This document shows, in pieces, positions 1-11,002 of a DNA stretch of 64,000 nt; within the stretch, counting starts at the first letter, position 1; the number at the start of each line of letters is the position of its first letter. The position numbers and the translations under genes are program-made. A model generated the notes under the pieces. It was given only the letters and a program-made list of their open reading frames with translations, did not search any database and had not been told where the DNA came from. Source of the stretch: Trichuris trichiura (taxonomy: Eukaryota > Nematoda > Enoplea > Trichinellida > Trichuridae). The DNA lies in assembly GCA_037903355.1 (NCBI GenBank), contig JBAJFE010000042.1, positions 558,001 to 622,000 on the forward strand. The letters are read 5' to 3'.

Positions 1-821
1 AATGATGATAATTTAGCGGAACCGTAAGAGCGTTATACGGCCAGTTTGCTGCCAAGTTGGAAGAAAACGAACTACAGTACGGGTACTCGATAGATAGGTA
101 CACTATCGCACGGTATCCTTTTTTGATACTTAAGTAAGAAGGGTGGTCGCGCCCGCTACAATAGCCATTTTCGACTCGTTCAAATGAAATTAGATGCAAG
201 AAACGGTCTTGTTAAATTGTTAACGAAAAATGGGGTTTGCAATCTTCTGACGGGACCATTTTGACCACCTTAGCCGGGGCATAGGTTTTTGGTCGCGGTC
301 GTTCTACCCTACTTTAATCGCTATTAGTGTATACCTATCAATAATAACTTGTCCTACTGAGGTCAATTAATGGAGTTGCAAACGTGCGCTCAAGCTTTAA
401 TTACTTGGTGCGTAGGCAGCAACGCTCCAATGCCTGTCGTTCAGTTAAACCGTGTTGGTATATATCTCAGCCGAAATGTAGCTTCGTAAGGCTTGTATCT
501 TCTCAAGCTCCAAAATTCTGCTTTTGGAAGAGGCATGGGAAGTGAACTCTTAAATGGAAGAGAGAATTTTCCAACCAGTAAGGAGCATTTTCATGGAGCT
601 GGAGTAAGAAGTGGGAGTGGCGCTGCCCGTAGTTGTCCCGAAAAAGATGTCGAATGTTGAGGAGGGCTTGAATTCGTCAGATGACAAGTGGTTGGTACTT
701 TGAACAGTTAGAAAGCTTAGAAAGGCATCCCCCACCGAAGAAAACGAAGTCACCCTTTCCTCGTCGGAGTAACGGCGTCAAAACTTTCTGCTTCGGAATG
801 AATGGTTTGCCAGCGGAAGTA
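1..821. other. no confident gene; flank or MARK intron
   Basis: No recognisable coding domain is present. If the MARK/PAR-1 gene extends to the left of the window, this stretch would be intronic to it. A short minus-strand open frame at 550-753 is serine/threonine rich and has no recognised homology. Confidence 0.4.
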
Positions 822-1290
822 TCATTTGTTTTTTACAGAGCAAGTGTGACGTACGAACCTTTTTGTTATGCCTTTTCGTATCTCTGCCCAATTGAATGTT
901 ACTTCGTCTGTGTATTCACCTTTTTCCGTAAGTTTCATGTCAGTGGTGAAATATAAATACGTTGACTTTCCATGTATGAAAGGTGGAAGCATTCGAGAAA
1001 ATATTCTGTTTGTTTCGCATTCCCAGGTAGCATTATAGGTTTCCGTTAAAGTTTCTTCTGACACAGGCGAACAAGCGTATCCTCACAAAGTTTGCTCCAC
1101 TTTTGTTTGAACGTTAGTATTCGGGGTTCCACTTGTTTCGTCTTTTCGGGATTGTGCGCTACCAACGAACTGGGCATCAACGTAACATTTCCCGCTAGCA
1201 GTCATCCATCCTTCAACTTCATTTGCAATGCGAATTCAGCACGACCTGTGACCAGTGCTTCTCCTGAGTGTATGGAGTATTCATTGAGCT
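822..1290 (-). CDS. putative exons of an unrecognised protein
   Basis: This is a tentative call. On the minus strand two stretches look protein-like and can be joined in frame. An upstream piece at about 1290-1150 includes the string ASGKCYVDAQFVGSAQ. A downstream piece at about 1035-822 includes YNATWECETNRIFSR and VTFNWAEIRKGITKRF. A GT-AG intron of roughly 80 nt between ACAA|GTGG and TCAG|AAGAA would preserve the frame. The alternating hydrophobic pattern and the ETLxxTYNATWE segment recall a beta-sandwich such as a C2 domain, but I do not recognise the family. A further open stretch lies downstream at 753-550. No clear start or end was found. It could be noise. Confidence 0.22.
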
Positions 1291-1461
1291 TTGCTTTGCA
1301 AATCAGTGACATCAGATCGATTTTCCAAGTTGCAATCGTTTGTACACCTTTTGCGCTATTGTTTTTCTTCTCGTTTTGAGATTGGCGTTGAGAGAGATGT
1401 TAACATAGAGATTGTCTAATTGGCCGTTCGCGATCTCACGTTTGCTTTCACTTAAATATAG

Positions 1462-2056
1462 CCAGATTTAGAAACGAATAGTGGCTTTGCATGCACGTGC
1501 TCTCTATGCTTTAGTGGCTCGCTGGCTGCGCATGACCTGACGGTCCCGCCTATTCGCAGGACCAGCGGTACGACGACACAGACCACTTTTCCAAATTCGT
1601 GCACGTCGGCGGTTGTGAACAACACAATTGGAATGGTACCAACAGTTGCTGGTGGATTTCCGTTCGGTCCGGGTGGAAATGATGTCGTTGAAGTGAAGCC
1701 GCGCAGTCTTCGTTTTACATGGAGCATGAAGACGACCAGCTCTCTGGCACCGGAAGAAATGATGAAAGAAATACGCAAAGTGCTCGACGCCAACAATTGC
1801 GATTATGAACAACGAGAGAAGTACCTCCTCCTTTGTGTTCACGGTGATCCTCACACTGACTGCTTGGTTCAGTGGGAAATGGAGGTATGCCTTGTATACA
1901 TTTACTCGTAGTTGGCAAAAACTGTTTTTTTTTTCATTGTAGGTATGCAAACTGCCAAGACTAAGCTTGAATGGCGTCCGCTTCAAGCGAATATCCGGCT
2001 CGTCAATCGGATTCAAAAATATCGCCTCCAAAATAGCGCAAGAACTTAATCTTTAG
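1462..2056 (+). CDS. par-1: MARK/PAR-1 serine/threonine kinase, 3' exons with KA1 domain
   Basis: These are the last two exons of a microtubule-affinity-regulating kinase (PAR-1/MARK), which phosphorylates microtubule-associated and polarity proteins at the cell cortex. Exon A (about 1462-1884) encodes a Ser/Thr-rich spacer, then the start of the C-terminal KA1 membrane-binding domain. Diagnostic strings are [16 protein letters not shown] and [12 protein letters not shown], ending QWEME. A 58-nt intron (1885-1942) follows. Exon B (1943-2056) encodes [19 protein letters not shown] and [17 protein letters not shown], then TAG. The family motif is essentially intact, so the C-terminus is complete. 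The kinase and UBA domains are not in the window and must lie upstream. The left boundary is uncertain: stops at 1453 and 1459 precede AG acceptors at about 1460-1470. An AATAAA at 2748 could serve as its poly(A) signal. Confidence 0.93.
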
Positions 2057-2836
2057 TCTGACTAGCACGCTGGTGTCATTTTTTCTTCTATACTTCATTG
2101 GAACTGTGATAATGTGCCTCTTTTCTGAATTTTCCAACCCTTTCTCGCCGCGCAACACAAAAAGAGAGAAGCAGTGATATCCGCCATGCAGAGATATGCA
2201 GCAGCAGCCTCCTCTATCTTAAAGGCTTTGCGTTATTCCTCTTCTCGATTCAGCTTTGTCATTATTGCCTCGCCGCTGCCATTGAACAAGAGCAAAGCGG
2301 ATTGTTCGCCGCGCATCCTTAAGCCGAAAATGGCTGAGTACATTTCTGGTCGATCTGCAATTGTAAAGTGCGCGCTCACATCCATGCTCACGAATACTGC
2401 ATTGGTGGTCATGTGAAAAGTTGCAACTTTCTCGTATTTTGTTTGACATCCAAGAAGACGCTATGTTTTCAAAAACTTCGTACATTTCCCTTTGCTCCGT
2501 TGCTGTCTTTCTCTCTATCGCTTGACAGTGTTACCTGTCTTTTGCGTGTTTTTGGAGATATTCCTGAACGCAAATTGCCTGGTCAATCGACTCTTTTGAT
2601 CTCCTAACCAATCTGTCTTTCACGTATAACAAGAGGTCATCTATTTGTTTGACCGAACACAGTGGCAGCACACAGTTAACAATGCCAAGCACAACGTGAA
2701 TGACTGAACGTATGACGCGCGGTCTGGATGGTTTTAATTTTTTCGAAAATAAAAGCACAACGGTACTGCTAATATATTATTAATCAGTCTAACTTGGAAC
2801 AAACGGTCAAAGTAATGGAAAAGAAAACTGTGTACC
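2057..2836. other. 3' UTRs/intergenic between convergent MARK and RAD51
   Basis: This is 780 bp between the stop codons of two convergent genes. Short open frames on both strands have no recognisable features and are treated as chance. The AATAAA at 2748-2753 (+) is the only clear poly(A)-type motif noted. Confidence 0.5.
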
Positions 2837-4138
2837 TCATTCCTTGGCGTCTCCAATACCATCGGGGAGGATGGCGAACATAGCTTCGGATTCCGGTAGG
2901 CAAGGAGAGTCGTATATTTTGCAGATACGCGTATCCCCGCGCCCTTTGCGCAAGTACAATCTAGAAAAAAGTTTGAAGAAGCCATAAATAACGTCGAATT
3001 CCTTACCGAGTGGTCGACGCATGTGCCATAATGTTACCACCAACTGGCTTTTTCGGGTCTGCTTGGAACATGGCCATACTGTTGTCAACCTGAGCAACAA
3101 CCTGATTCGTTATAACAACCGCTACTCCAAATTCGTCAGCCAATCTCAGCAGGTAACGTAAAAAGCGAGCCAAATGCATTTGTCGCGCAGAGAGTTCTCC
3201 TCGGCCCGAATAGTCGGTACGATACAGGGCCGTAGCGCTGTCTACTACCAGCAAAGCATACCTTGACTCGGACATCATTGCAGATGCTTGGATAAGCAGT
3301 TGAGTTTGATGGTCAGTGTTGTAAGCACGAGCGTACGCTACGTTATCTAAAACGTCCGGTCCAGACAGCTGAAATCGTTCTGCTACCGGCAACAATCGTT
3401 CAGGTCGAAATGTTCCTTCGGTATCAATGTACAAGCATTTTCCTTCTCCGCCTCCCATATCCACTGGCAGCTGGCAGCAAACTGCTAACGTGTGGCATAT
3501 CTGCGTTTTGCCCGTTCGAAATTCGCCAAATACTTCGGTTATCGAACCAGTTTCTATGCCTCCTTGTAATAATTTGTCCAATTCCTTGCTACCAGTGGTT
3601 ATTTGAATTATTTCCGAACGTTTCTGGTGAAAATCGGAAGCGGTTGTGAAACCCATTGGAACTAGTTTCGAAGCTTCCACCTGGGAGCAATTTCGTAATC
3701 CGGGAAAAGCTTCGTATCAAAAACCAAGCGTCTTACCAAAATTTTGTCTGCCTTTGCATCGCTGATTCCTTTGATCTCGAGGAGAACCTTTTTCGGGGTA
3801 AATGCTACCGATTCGACCGTGTAAAACCCAGCCTCCGATAGCTTCTTGATGTCTCCGGTAGGGATGCCAAATTGCTATAAAACGGTACGCTTAATGAAAA
3901 ATAAAAAAACGAATCAAAAAATCAAAAAAACAGGGGCAAGTCGTCACCGTATGAATACGGCAAAGCAGATTTGACAGTGACTGCCTACCTCGAGATGTGA
4001 GATTGGTTTCGGTCCAAATGATTCTTCGGCATCTTGTTGAACAACATTAGGCCCTGCTAAAACATTTTCCGCCGCTGGTTGCTCTTTCTCTTTACCTTTA
4101 GCTGCCCTTTGGCGTTGGTGCTCTTTCTGTGCTGACAT
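2837..4138 (-). CDS. rad-51: RAD51 recombinase
   Basis: RAD51 is the eukaryotic RecA-family ATPase that forms filaments on single-stranded DNA and catalyses strand exchange in homologous recombination and meiosis. Four exons on the minus strand join in frame: 4138-3989, 3874-3737, 3680-3007 and 2960-2837. They encode 361 residues, against about 340 for the family. Introns are 114, 56 and 46 nt, all GT-AG. The start is the ATG at 4138. The non-conserved N-terminus ([20 protein letters not shown]) precedes the helix-hairpin-helix domain ([19 protein letters not shown]). The ATPase core has Walker [10 protein letters not shown], the FRPERL segment, Walker B LLVVDS, and loop 2 with [12 protein letters not shown]. 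The C-terminus is [19 protein letters not shown] and ends GDAKE. No catalytic residue appears lost. It converges with MARK and is divergent from the long gap before the TUG gene. Confidence 0.97.
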
Positions 4139-7100
4139 TTATAACTAAGCTTTTGAAACTACAGTAATGAGCGCATTAATGCACTTGCACATCTGTAATG
4201 TCAGGATTGCGTTACTGTATATCGCAAACTACCTTGTGATTCGGTTTAACAAACGTAGTAAATACAAGCGATATTAAGCATAAAAATGCTCTAAAGAACG
4301 CCGAAACAGCCTCGTAAGCGAACGGTATTTCCTAACAGCCACTCACGAACATGAGCGACTGCTGAAGAACTGCCAAACGAGACGTGAACCCATCACCCTC
4401 GTAACGCACTTCAAAGCTGTTATGCACCCCTAACAATCCTTTACTTTCTACATTGACTTCACTTTCTCGGTTGTCACTTCCCGCTCGTGAATCAATGGAA
4501 AGGGTGAAGTTACGCTAGTTGTCATCGATATTTTGGAATCCTTCCATTTCTTGCCGTCTGGTCGTACTTTAGCTCTGTCATAACCACCGAAAAACGCTGG
4601 TTCTAAAGCTGACATTTCGGCAGCCTCTTGCTGGACGAGTAGTTTTCATGTCATTGTGCAGATTTACGCTTAAGCTGCATTACGAAGTCAGCTAAGCGAT
4701 GCCACAATTAAATTGTTCCTGCCTTAACGCATTCGTGTTTTGTTTTTAAAATTTCCCTGTTTGCGACATTAAATTATGTGCACTGCAGCCGTCTTGTTTA
4801 CTGTACCTACTTTTCATTGTTTATTTCTGCGGATTACTGTACGTTTGCGGGGCTGTTGAAATAAATGCCTGGTTTAATAATTTCAAAAAGTACCATCAAG
4901 GAGTGATCGAAAGTTGCAAACGGAACTACCGAGCGCAACTTCTTCGACAACTGCTTTTGCCTAACTACTGTAAAGCGGAAGCAGTCGCTAACATTTACAA
5001 GAAAATCAGCGTAAATGATTAATCTTATACAGCGGCAGAATGATGCGAATAAGTGGAGCAGACAACGCTAAGAAATGCGTGGAACAAAATTCGTTTTGGA
5101 AGCCCGTTCTCCGTAGACGAATACTGTACGTTCCTATTCGCATTCCTCTGCCCGATACTTCGTCAGTGTACGACATAAGGCTAATAAGCAATCGCTTTAT
5201 CTGTTTGGCTAGTTGCACACGGATCTTGGTTCCGTTCTCATGGGGAGACAGCAGATACTTCGTCAGCGTCCATCATAGGCCTAACAAGTCAACTATTTTC
5301 GTTTTAATTTAGGGTTCGTTGTAGCTTTTTCTTAACTGTGTAAAACCTTGCAGTTTTGTTCTTACGCCAACCCTCTATCCAAGTAGCTGCCTAATGTTTA
5401 GTCGGGCAAAAAGTCACTGAACAAAAGAAAATGAAAATAATGCAAAAATTTCTTTGAGAATATTTCATTAAACATAATCCAATAGGCATTATCTAGCAAC
5501 TGCTTGTGCAAAAGTTTTTTTTACGAATAAGCTGCACGATTCTTTTCAGAGAGACTGAATGCATTACATCAGCATGGGGACCTGTGGATTACGTTTTGGT
5601 CATACAGTGCCTTTTACGTGTAATCAGGTTTCTTATGACAAAATAGTTGCAATTCCCGTACCGCGGATTTGTATGTGACTGAAACTCAGGTATTATTTTA
5701 CTACTTTCCAGTGTTTTTCAAATCTGCTCCTTATGCTCCTGGTAAACGCTTTCATTAGTTAGAGCAGTGGTTCCCAACCTTTCTCGCTTCGGAGCCCGCT
5801 TTGAAGACTCCGATCTTGACAACTCGCATCAGCGTGAACTTGTGTTCCATAATTACGAAAACCTGTATATGCCATGAAATTCTGGGACTCCATTACAAAG
5901 AGCTACGCGTTTAAAGCAGTAGGATTCTTAGAGATGGGATGTCCTACAATGGGCGTGTAGCTTTTCATTATTATATTATACGGTATGGTAAGCTCGTTGG
6001 TTGGTAAAAGAGCAAAAATAGGCAAAGGTGACGGAGCTTTCGGGACACTCGGCTCCCGTTATCAGCCAGAGATAATAGATGTACTGGTACATTTAGTAGA
6101 TCTATGTACTATCGTTGTCCCAATCCGCAACCCATCTGAGTAATGTTCCATGGACTGACTGTGACGTGGGGTGAATGTACAGAGACCGCTACGAAATTAC
6201 CGCATGTAGAAAAATACATCAGATATGTTGGAACTGTTCGTGCGTTTTTAGTTTTCTAGACATGTCTGATCCTGTTTTCACCGTTTTGTTAATAAGCTGT
6301 CCAGTAAAACTTCCCTAATCCGAATCTCTCTCTAATCCGATCTCATGGAAGAGAACGATAGAACGACCGTATACATTAAGGATAATTAGGTTACCTGTGA
6401 ACGGGCAGTCACTTGGCGGCAACGGCTATAAGGGCAGCAAACAACCAGCTAGCGATTTTTCGGTGTACCTTAATATAGGCGCAGACTAGCGACGGCTCTG
6501 CCGAGACAATCTTGAAGACCAATAAGTTGACTGCAGCAAGGCATCTCGAGACCTAGGTTTCCCCAAGTAAACAGAAATATGGATCAAAAACTTGGAGTTT
6601 TTCAGTCGTATAAAACTATAACCTGTTCTCACATAACGCAATTATCGGCCGCTAACTCAATTTCTTTTCGAGCCAACAACAGGCCGGCAACTGCGAATAT
6701 GGAAAAATAAGTTCATGGGAACTATTTCCATGTCGCTTCGCGGTATTGCGTCCACACCATTTAAGAAACTGGTTTCTGCTGGTCAGTCTTTTTCTTTGTC
6801 GGACAGATTTCACTGCCCTCGTTAAGCTATTCGCCGTTTGCAGAGACTGAAATCCCGTTGTAGACGCCAGGAACATGCACCTAAAGTTGCGTTACCTGCT
6901 TTTCTGTGACTTACTGTAAGCCTCCTCCATAATCCGAACTACTCTCCGCGCCGACGCGTTCGGATTAGATAGGTTTTACTGTTTATGAACGTTACATATT
7001 TTACCATAATTAAAAAAAAGGGTTATTTATGTTGTCTTTATCTTATTTCGCTTCTTCTAATTGGGTTGCGTTTAGCTGAAAAAGGTTTTCGTTAAAGATA

Positions 7101-7268
7101 AATTTGACTCGGCGAAATCGCAAGCATTCGTAGGTCACTTGCATTCGGCATCTTTGAAAATGTTTTAACAGCTTAACGAGTTTGTTTGTGGACCAGTTTA
7201 CCCTTTCGACCTACGACAGAATAAGTTCTCCATGAAAACTACAGTGAAGCAATTACTATTAACGGGGA
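4139..7268. other. 3.1 kb without a confident gene
   Basis: This is the region upstream of RAD51 and of the TUG-like gene. I see no recognisable coding domain on either strand. It may hold 5' exons of the TUG-like gene, whose N-terminal ubiquitin-like domain was not located. It also contains one hAT-like transposon end, listed separately. Scattered open frames (for example 5040-5312 and 6876-6652) look random. Confidence 0.45.
5766..5812 (+). repeat. hAT-like transposon terminus (fragment)
   Basis: The sequence CAGTGGTTCCCAACCTTTCT starting at 5766 has the form of terminal inverted repeats of hAT-superfamily non-autonomous elements. It is preceded by AGTTAGAG, which fits the nnnTAnnn target-site pattern of Buster-type hATs. 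I did not find the opposite terminus, so only a fragment or a strongly decayed copy is claimed. Confidence 0.4.
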
Positions 7269-8512
7269 TTGCTTCATTCAAAGAATAAATCTTCCGTTCT
7301 AGAGGTATTCAAGGCATCTTATTGCTCTAGCAAAAGTCGCACCAGGAATCTATGGAAACTCAAATGGAAAAGACGTTGGAGGTCGAAAGGTGTGCAGCCC
7401 GATTGGAGACTGTTATCCATTTCGAATATTGTTGTCAGGCAAACAGAAAAAGAAGAACAGTTGAATCAGCCAAATGAAACACTGATAGAAGCTGATACAT
7501 CGAGCAAGCTTAGCGGCATTTCTGATGTGACTGAATCGGAAGAGGAGCTGGAGCAATCAGTCTACGACGTGGAATCTGAGCGGTCGGTACAGAATGTAGG
7601 CGGATACTGCAGCAATGATGAAAGGGCTGTTGAAAGTGCTGGACATCTGAATCTTGTAAAGCACACTATAGTCTTGTATTATCATCATCTTTTAGTTTCA
7701 TTTCAGAACTGTTGTATCGATCGGAACGTGGCCATTTTTCGAGCTGAAAATGATGGTTAGTTGGAATTCTTGTTTACTCTTTTATATTCGTCGTTGCAGG
7801 CTTAGAGGAACCCGACGACGGTTTTTACACGGTTACAATTAGCGACGCATTTGCAATCCAAAAGCGTTTGCAGGAAACTTTGTAGATGCATCCTCTTCTT
7901 CGCTGAAATAGTCGCCACTATCGTAGTTTAAGGAAACGTCTTTCTAATCCGCCGTTGGTTTCTCAAAGAAAGCTTCGCGAGCTTGAGTTGGATCGCAAAC
8001 GGATGTCTTGGAAAGTCACCATTATAAAAGTCAAACTGCCTCAGCAGTGGGTGTTGCAAGCAGCGTTTCTTTCAGACGAACCAGGTAACAATTGAGCTTC
8101 CAAGGAATGTTGGACTTTTATTCTATGCAGTGAAAAATGTGTACGACTTCGTGCGATCCTGTTTGGCCAATCCAAATGCTGCGTTTACTCTCCGTAAGTT
8201 TGCTTGCCATAAACGGCAGGAGTAATGTTTCACTTTTAGTTCTACTTCCGGCTCAGATAATTGCTCCTTCAGAAGAAGGATTGATAGATGCAGGTTTATC
8301 GCCTTTTGCATCACTCCTGTTGCGAGGATTTTCTGCAGAAATGCCAATAGAGGATGTACTGAAGCCGGAGCTTTTAAAACTGGCTACCTCTTCGTCGGTG
8401 GCACAGACTCGCGCACGTCAAAGGTACACTAAAAACTACACAGGAGAAGACTGGTAAACTGACAATTTTCAGTTTGTCCGAAAATCAACATTTCCGCCCT
8501 CTCATAACATAA
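7269..8512 (+). CDS. ASPSCR1: TUG/ASPSCR1-like UBX-domain protein
   Basis: This is a homologue of TUG (ASPSCR1, UBXD9), a UBX-domain cofactor of the p97/VCP ATPase involved in vesicle retention and p97 hexamer regulation. Seven exons join in frame: 7269-7655, 7707-7755, 7800-7881, 7912-8084, 8131-8193, 8240-8423 and 8473-8512 (325 residues). Diagnostic strings are NCCIDRNVAIFRAEND, DDGFYTVTISDAFAIQKRL, the basic linker PPLVSQRKLRELELDRKR, and a UBX domain with LPQQWVLQAAF, NVYDFVRSCLANPNAAF and GLSPFASLLLRGF. The region before residue ~130 is acidic and unrecognised. The N-terminal ubiquitin-like domain was not seen, so the start (TTG at 7269) is only the limit of the open frame and upstream exons are likely. 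Introns are 51, 44, 30, 46, 46 and 49 nt; the 30-nt one is exceptional. The last exon (8473-8512) is inferred from splice signals; reading through instead gives a stop at 8457. Confidence 0.82.
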
Positions 8513-8592
8513 TCGGTTCAATAGCAAGATTTACGTATATCGGCAGACAGGTTTTGAGGGAACAGCGAAGCAAACTTTTGTTAAGAAGTAAA

Positions 8593-8612
8593 TTTATTAC
8601 GGACAATTTATT
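8593..8612 (-). terminator. poly(A) signals of the BAR-like gene
   Basis: Two AATAAA hexamers on the minus strand (8607-8612 and 8593-8598) lie 25-45 nt beyond the stop codon at 8638. They suit 3'-end formation in the narrow 125-bp gap between this gene and the convergent TUG-like gene. Confidence 0.5.
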
Positions 8613-8637
8613 TTCACTGCGTAAAAGTAGCTAAAAA

Positions 8638-9513
8638 TCATGGACTGTACGGCGGCGGAGGCAACGGTGGCGGCCCTCCACGACGGTTCGTAATACTCTT
8701 AGGGCTTAACATGGTATCATAAGACGCTATGATCTCTTCGAGTCGTTGTTTCACGGTTGCTAAAGTATGAGAAGCGCGAGCAGATGGAGTATATTCCATT
8801 TCGAAAACACTTTCTTCGGCAACATCCGGTATTTGGCTGATCAGCTGACGTTCCGTATCGAATACTATTTGACTGCACTTGCCGATTAGGGCGCAAGTCT
8901 CCGAAAATCGCGTCATAGCTTTCTTGTAGCAGATCATCGTTACTGCTTTCTTTTCCGCTCTCACTTGATCTAAGTAGTATTCGGCGGCCTGACGCTCATG
9001 GCTAGTTTCTTCCAAGCGAAGCTCCAACAAACGAATGCTGCCCCCCTTAAGCCATTTCAAAGCCCGCCTTCTATCTTTCCTGTATAGCGACAAAACAACA
9101 TGCAGAGCTTGGATCTAATAATGTTCTTACCGCAGCTTTGCCTCCTTTTCAATACACTGAGCGACTCTTTTCTGCGCGTCGCGCAGCGCACGGGACATTG
9201 ACTCTTCTCCGCGGATTTGACGTAGTTCCGAAATGGCTTGTTCGATAAGACCAGTGAATACTCTGTGGACGTCGTTCCATATGTGCATCAGTTCGGCGCA
9301 ATCATTGTTAACATTTTCAATTGCGCGATTGTTTTCGCGAACTGACCAAAGCAATAGCTTTTCGGCTGCCTTCAGCTGATGTTCGACCAGCGCCTGGGTC
9401 AAAGGAATTAAATGGCTTAACTCCTCGCACGCGCCTTGCAATAGCTGGCTGTCTCGATTAAGGTTGGCGTTAAACAGTCCGCTGACGCTTGAACTGCGCA
9501 TAACAGCTTCCAA
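8638..9513 (-). CDS. helical BAR-like protein with proline-rich PPxY tail
   Basis: Two exons, 9513-9131 and 9079-8638, are joined by a 51-nt GT-AG intron and give a 274-residue protein. The first ~230 residues are almost entirely charged amphipathic helix, for example LRDAQKRVAQCIEKEAKLRK and HERQAAEYYLDQVRAEKKAV. The length and pattern match a BAR/IMD-type membrane-curvature dimer. The C-terminus changes abruptly to GGPPPLPPPPYSP, a proline tract with a PPPY motif that SH3 or WW domains typically bind. I cannot assign it to a named BAR family, and a generic coiled-coil protein is possible. The ATG at 9513 is the first in frame after the upstream stop. It converges with the TUG-like gene. Confidence 0.62.
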
Positions 9514-9857
9514 AATATGCAGAAATGCTTAAAAAGCGTAAGCCAACAATTAGCAGGAAGCAATAATGCGTTGAGGCGAAGAAACAGAACGTGCACGCGC
9601 GGTCAAAGCATACTTTAAAAGGAACAACTAATGGGAAAAACCACTGCCTGTAAGTTACGTCATAACGTGTATTTCTCGGAAAGAAAATCGTTGGAACTGA
9701 CCTTGAAAGGTTTCAAAGCCTACAGTAAGATAGAACTTGCTGATCATTATATACGGTTACTTCTTTTTGAGATTTAGTAAAATTCACATTTTCATAGAGA
9801 TCCCATTAGTACTTCCTAAAAAACAAGTTTATAATTCATCAAAAAATTGATATGCTA

Positions 9858-10090
9858 TAGCTATTGGCGGCAACCCATGCCGTTGGAAAAGTTCGTTCGT
9901 TCTGCGTCGAACCAATGACAACTCCTGATGAACTTTGCTATAAATTTCTCATAGTCCAATAATTTTGGGCATTTAGGTTCTCTTTGTGAGATGAGCGTTT
10001 GTTTTAATGCATCGTTAACATTGAAGCAGAAATTACGGTATATGGTGAACCTCATTTCCATTGGTTCTATGCCCTTGAGCTGCCGCTGTT
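9858..10090 (-). CDS. putative terminal exon, function unknown
   Basis: This is a minus-strand open segment ending in TAG. It reads MEMRFTIYRNFCFNVNDALK near its start and LLDYEKFIAKFIRSCHWFD further on. The composition is protein-like, and a second plausible open segment lies upstream at about 10240-10075 in another frame (EYDAMNQHLGNKFGRVEG). I could not find a splice joining them within the normal intron size range and recognise no domain. It may be a small gene 5' of the BAR-like gene or chance. Confidence 0.2.
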
Positions 10091-11002
10091 TGTTTTACCG
10101 GCGTTATTCAGCATATTTGGGGCTCCGCACCGTTTCGCAATTGTTTGCTCAATTCCTTGGATTTGTTTCCCTTCTACTCTGCCGAATTTGTTTCCTAAGT
10201 GTTGGTTCATCGCGTCGTATTCAGTGGCTATATTTTGCGGTCGCTGACTTTACTGCTCCGTTTTTTTGCCTTTAGTTCACAAAAAAATTACTTTATATTG
10301 TTACAAGCCATGTCCTTCACGAGAAGCCTACGACGAGAGGAACCTGAGAATCATTTTACCTTGTGCGTACAGTACCAAACCTGCTTTTAGTTAGTCTGTC
10401 ATTCTGCTCTGTCTTGCTGTAGTGTCGCCTGTTCTTACAAGTAAAAGCTGTCCTACTCGCTCTCAAACCCCAACATATATAAAGAAAGCCCTGTTACAGA
10501 GATTGTAATTACGTTGAGCACACTTATCTAACTCTTTCTATGATTGTACACCTCATTATACACAAGACCGCTTTCTGTTTTGGTTTTTCATTTGATTTAG
10601 TTTTTATGATTAGCCGTTTCAAAGAGTATGCGTTTTGTAAGTCACTCATTTACTGTTTCGGTAAACCCGAAGGATATGCTAGTTAAGTAAAATTAGCATA
10701 TATTACCTAGCTTGCTAGAAGGGACTAAAATACATGGCGGACAACGTAGTAGCTTGAGGTGGTGAATCTGAAAAGATAGCGAACTACAAAAGCAACGACA
10801 TTTTTTCAAGCAAAATGACGACTATACTCATAACAAAATGCGCCATTACGAAATCAGCGCAATCACAGTTCCTTAAAGCAGCTGCCTAAGCACTATAAGA
10901 GCGAATCTTATCGCGAAATGAGTAACACTCTACAATGAGCATCGAAGACAGAATTAGAAGACTGTCGGCAGGTCACAAGAACACCATGAAAACGTGCAGC
11001 AA
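10091..11002. other. intergenic, no recognised gene
   Basis: This stretch lies between the putative exon and the 3' end of MOB3. It is AT-rich. Open frames at 9991-10275 and 10199-10390 on the plus strand show no conserved features. Nothing else was identified. Confidence 0.4.

Noticed and set aside
8137..8457. 106-codon plus-strand frame starting MCTTSCDPV
   Set aside because: Its first part is the wrong frame of the UBX exon and an intron; only the portion after 8240 is real coding sequence.
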